A DNA stretch of 7,201 nt from JBBQZL01 sp038207745 (GTDB lineage: Bacteria; Actinomycetota; Thermoleophilia; Solirubrobacterales; 70-9). The notes under the pieces were generated by a model, which did no database searches, was not told where the DNA came from, and was given only the letters and a program-made list of their open reading frames with translations. This document shows, one piece after another, positions 4,946 to 7,201 of this stretch (positions are counted from its first letter, which is position 1; the number at the start of each line of letters is the position of its first letter). Both the position numbers and the translations under genes were made by a program. The stretch is from NCBI GenBank assembly GCA_038207745.1, contig JBBQZL010000142.1, forward strand, positions 1 through 7,201, written 5' to 3'.

Positions 4946-7201
4946 CACCCCGCGCCCCTCGAGTTCTTTCGCGTCGCGAGCCGGGGGATATGGCGTCAGC
5001 CTGACCGGCGACGCGGAGAGGGCCTGGATGCGGAGATCCTTCCAGGTCAGTCCCTCGCGGAACAGGGCGGGAACTCCGAGTGCCACGGCGGTTGCGATCT
5101 CGACTGCCTGGAGGATCACGCCATAGGCGAGGGCGTCGGCGGTGCTGACCCCGAATCCGGTGTGGAGGACGCTGATCACGGCGAGCTGGAAAACGCCGAT
5201 GTTGGAGGGCGTGGCCGGAACCACCGCGGAGACGTTGACCGCGAAGAGGACTGCGGCGGCGGCGCCGATGCCGACCCCGGGGCCGAGCTGAAGCGCCTCG
5301 ATCAGCGCCCAGCAGGCGGCGAGCTGTATCGCCCAGGCGAGAAGCTGCGCCACGGTCGCGAGGCTGCCGTTCTTGGGCTGGCGGAAAACGACCAGACCGT
5401 GCCTGACCCTGACCATTGCAGACTCGATCGACTTCGCGAGTCTCGCGATCCTCCCGTTTCCGTTCCTGCGAAGCAGGCTCGGGACGATCAGCACCGCGAT
5501 CAGGACGATCAGCGGCAACATGCTGAATGCAAAGAGCTTCATCGTGCTGGTGTGGAAGAGGTCCGTCGAGGAGATGATGATCGCGCCGAGCAGGAGCAGC
5601 GCACCGATGTTGAGCACGGTCTGCGAGACCATCGTGCCGAGGATGATCGGGAAGGATTCGCGCATCCTGCCGGTGCGCCGCGAGAGGACCATCGCCCTCG
5701 CGGGTTCACCCAGGCGCGCGGGCAGGGTTGCCGACATCAGCACCCCGATCATCGTCGCCGAGGTGACGTCCCGGCGTCTGAGCGGACTGCCCGGCATCGC
5801 CGCCTTGATGATCCAGTGCCAGGCCGCCGCGCGGACGAACAGCGACGAGGCCATCAGCATGCATGAGATAAGCACCCAGGTCATATCCGAGCGGACGATG
5901 CTGGCGGCGACGCTGTCCACCCCGATCTGCGTTGCGGCAAGCACGGTCAGTGCGACGCCGAGCAGCCCGGCAACCGCGAGTCCGGCCCGTCGGGCGGCCT
6001 GGCGGCGGCGGCTGCGCTCTGAAGCCGGGTTCGGGTCAAGCGACGGCAGACGCTCCGGAGGCCTGCGTGGACCGCCGGAGGCCGGCAGCAAACCGACCCT
6101 GCGGCCGATCCGCTCCTGTCTGTTTGCGGGCTCCGGGGCTGCGATCGCCTGCTCATAGACATCTGTGACCTGATCGGCGATCGTTGACCAGGCGTAGCGC
6201 TGGGCGCTCTTGTGTGCGGCCTCACCCATCTCGCGAAGGCGGCCGCGGTCATGGTGGACACGCTGCAATTCCTCGGCGAGGCGCTGGGCATTGGCCGGCG
6301 GAACAAGGATTCCATCGACGCCGTCGTTGACCACATCGCTGTATCCCGCGATCGCAGAGGCGATCACCGGTGTGCCGGCCGCAAATGCCTCGGTCAGGAC
6401 CATCCCGAAGCTCTCGCCCGACAGCGAGGGGGCACAGAGGACATCCGCCTCGTGGAGCGCCTTCCAGAGTTGTTCGCCGGAGACGCGGCCGGGCGCGTCG
6501 ATCCACCGCATCAGGTCGGGATCCGGCAGGTAGGGCTCGAAGTCGGATCTGTCGGCGCCGATCACGGTGAGGCGGCACGGGACGTGCTCGACCAATCCGC
6601 CGAGGGCGGTGAGCAATACCGGGAGGCCCTTGCGCTCCTCCGGGCGGCCGACAAAGAGGATCCTCAGTTCCTCGCTCTCAGTCTTCGGCCCGCCTGGTGC
6701 AGCGGCCACATCGACACCGTTCGGGACGATCTCGTACTCGCCGCCGAACCAGCGACGACCCGTCCAGGCGGCAGCCTCGGAGACGGCGATCCGCGCCGAG
6801 AGGTGGTTCAGAATCAGCCGGGCGCCGACGGCACTTGCGACGTGGTTGGGGAACCCCTTGGTCGAGTAGGCATGAAAGGTCCCGACGACCGGAGCCGGCG
6901 AACTGCGTGCCACATCCCACCCGACCAGCGGCGCAACAGGCTCGTGGACGTGAACGACATCGAACTTCTCGTCGTTGAGTGTGCGGCGCAATCTGGCAAT
7001 CGCCAATGGTGAGAGTGAGAGATTCGAAACCGAGCCGTTTGCCCCGATTCCGACGGTTCTCCCGAGCGGGACCAGGTAGTCGGGAACCTCCCGATCTTCT
7101 GCCCCAGCCCGATGCATCACCTCGCTGAGGCGGCCGGGTGGATCGAAAGGTGCCAAGACGCGAACATGATCGCCGCGAGACATGAATTCGCCGGCAAGCG
7201 C
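4937..7201 (-). CDS. PimA-like GT4 glycosyltransferase fused to flippase-like membrane domain (5' partial)
   Basis: The frame stays open to the window edge: residues ALAGEF precede the internal ATG at 7183 and fit the family's N-terminal helix. The true start is therefore outside, probably about 20-30 codons further. Numbering the 754 visible residues from 7201, a GT-B fold occupies about 1-355. It has HVHEP near 84-88, FHAYSTK with His110 (as in PimA's FHTSTT), PNGVDV, the donor-phosphate residues in GRPEERKG (Arg186, Lys191), and the EX7E motif ESFGMVLTE with Glu263 and Glu271. A polar Arg/Pro-rich linker follows (about 355-405). The C-terminal part (about 408-715) has roughly eight or nine hydrophobic segments, with RLGEPARA (about 496-503) and PATPSNIGVFQ (from 662), typical of the LPG_synthase_TM/UPF0104 flippase-like family. 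It probably glycosylates a lipid or polyprenyl-linked acceptor at the inner membrane face, with nucleotide-sugar as donor. Mannose and phosphatidylinositol are guesses from PimA similarity. It converges on metH with a 23-base gap. Confidence 0.92.
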   Translation of the reverse strand, partial: ALAGEFMSRGDHVRVLAPFDPPGRLSEVMHRAGAEDREVPDYLVPLGRTVGIGANGSVSNLSLSPLAIARLRRTLNDEKFDVVHVHEPVAPLVGWDVARSSPAPVVGTFHAYSTKGFPNHVASAVGARLILNHLSARIAVSEAAAWTGRRWFGGEYEIVPNGVDVAAAPGGPKTESEELRILFVGRPEERKGLPVLLTALGGLVEHVPCRLTVIGADRSDFEPYLPDPDLMRWIDAPGRVSGEQLWKALHEADVLCAPSLSGESFGMVLTEAFAAGTPVIASAIAGYSDVVNDGVDGILVPPANAQRLAEELQRVHHDRGRLREMGEAAHKSAQRYAWSTIADQVTDVYEQAIAAPEPANRQERIGRRVGLLPASGGPRRPPERLPSLDPNPASERSRRRQAARRAGLAVAGLLGVALTVLAATQIGVDSVAASIVRSDMTWVLISCMLMASSLFVRAAAWHWIIKAAMPGSPLRRRDVTSATMIGVLMSATLPARLGEPARAMVLSRRTGRMRESFPIILGTMVSQTVLNIGALLLLGAIIISSTDLFHTSTMKLFAFSMLPLIVLIAVLIVPSLLRRNGNGRIARLAKSIESAMVRVRHGLVVFRQPKNGSLATVAQLLAWAIQLAACWALIEALQLGPGVGIGAAAAVLFAVNVSAVVPATPSNIGVFQLAVISVLHTGFGVSTADALAYGVILQAVEIATAVALGVPALFREGLTWKDLRIQALSASPVRLTPYPPARDAKELEGRGVRA

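Noticed and set aside
5162..6158. Plus-strand frames at 5162-5866 and 5373-6158
   Set aside because: Both are antisense to the glycosyltransferase/flippase-like gene, whose motifs and membrane segments support the minus strand throughout.

Overview
This is a GC-rich bacterial chromosomal segment with strong G/C preference at third codon positions. The gene content suggests an actinobacterium (Actinomycetota, possibly near Thermoleophilia/Solirubrobacterales): it has a PimA-like phosphatidylinositol-mannosyltransferase-type glycosyltransferase and a cobalamin-dependent MetH of a type I associate with that part of the tree. The phylum is an inference from protein style, not a measured result.

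Layout. Positions 1-445 hold no convincing gene. They contain a candidate structured RNA at the left edge (three mutually compatible helices between 4 and 101), a 21-base stretch matching a cloning-vector polylinker (137-157), a very tentative minus-strand mini-ORF with paired CxxC motifs (138-266), and a weak promoter and ribosome binding site for the next gene. An alpha/beta-hydrolase gene (446-1309, +) is followed after 37 bases by metH (1347-4913, +), a full-length five-module cobalamin-dependent methionine synthase. Converging on metH from the right is a large minus-strand gene (4937-7201, 5' end outside the window). It encodes a GT-B glycosyltransferase fused to a multi-pass flippase-like (LPG_synthase_TM) membrane domain. 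The two convergent genes are separated by only 23 bases.

How the genes work together. The hydrolase and metH have the spacing and orientation of an operon, but the hydrolase's substrate cannot be read from sequence, so a link to methionine or one-carbon metabolism is only positional. MetH regenerates methionine from homocysteine using methyltetrahydrofolate and carries its own SAM-dependent reactivation domain. The glycosyltransferase-membrane fusion belongs to a separate transcription unit and probably acts in envelope glycolipid or polysaccharide synthesis.

The coding part looks like ordinary core and envelope metabolism. The less ordinary items are the folded, tRNA-like element at 1-104, the polylinker-like 21-mer, and the glycosyltransferase/flippase-like fusion. 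I see no CRISPR array, insertion sequence, canonical tRNA, rRNA or phage gene.
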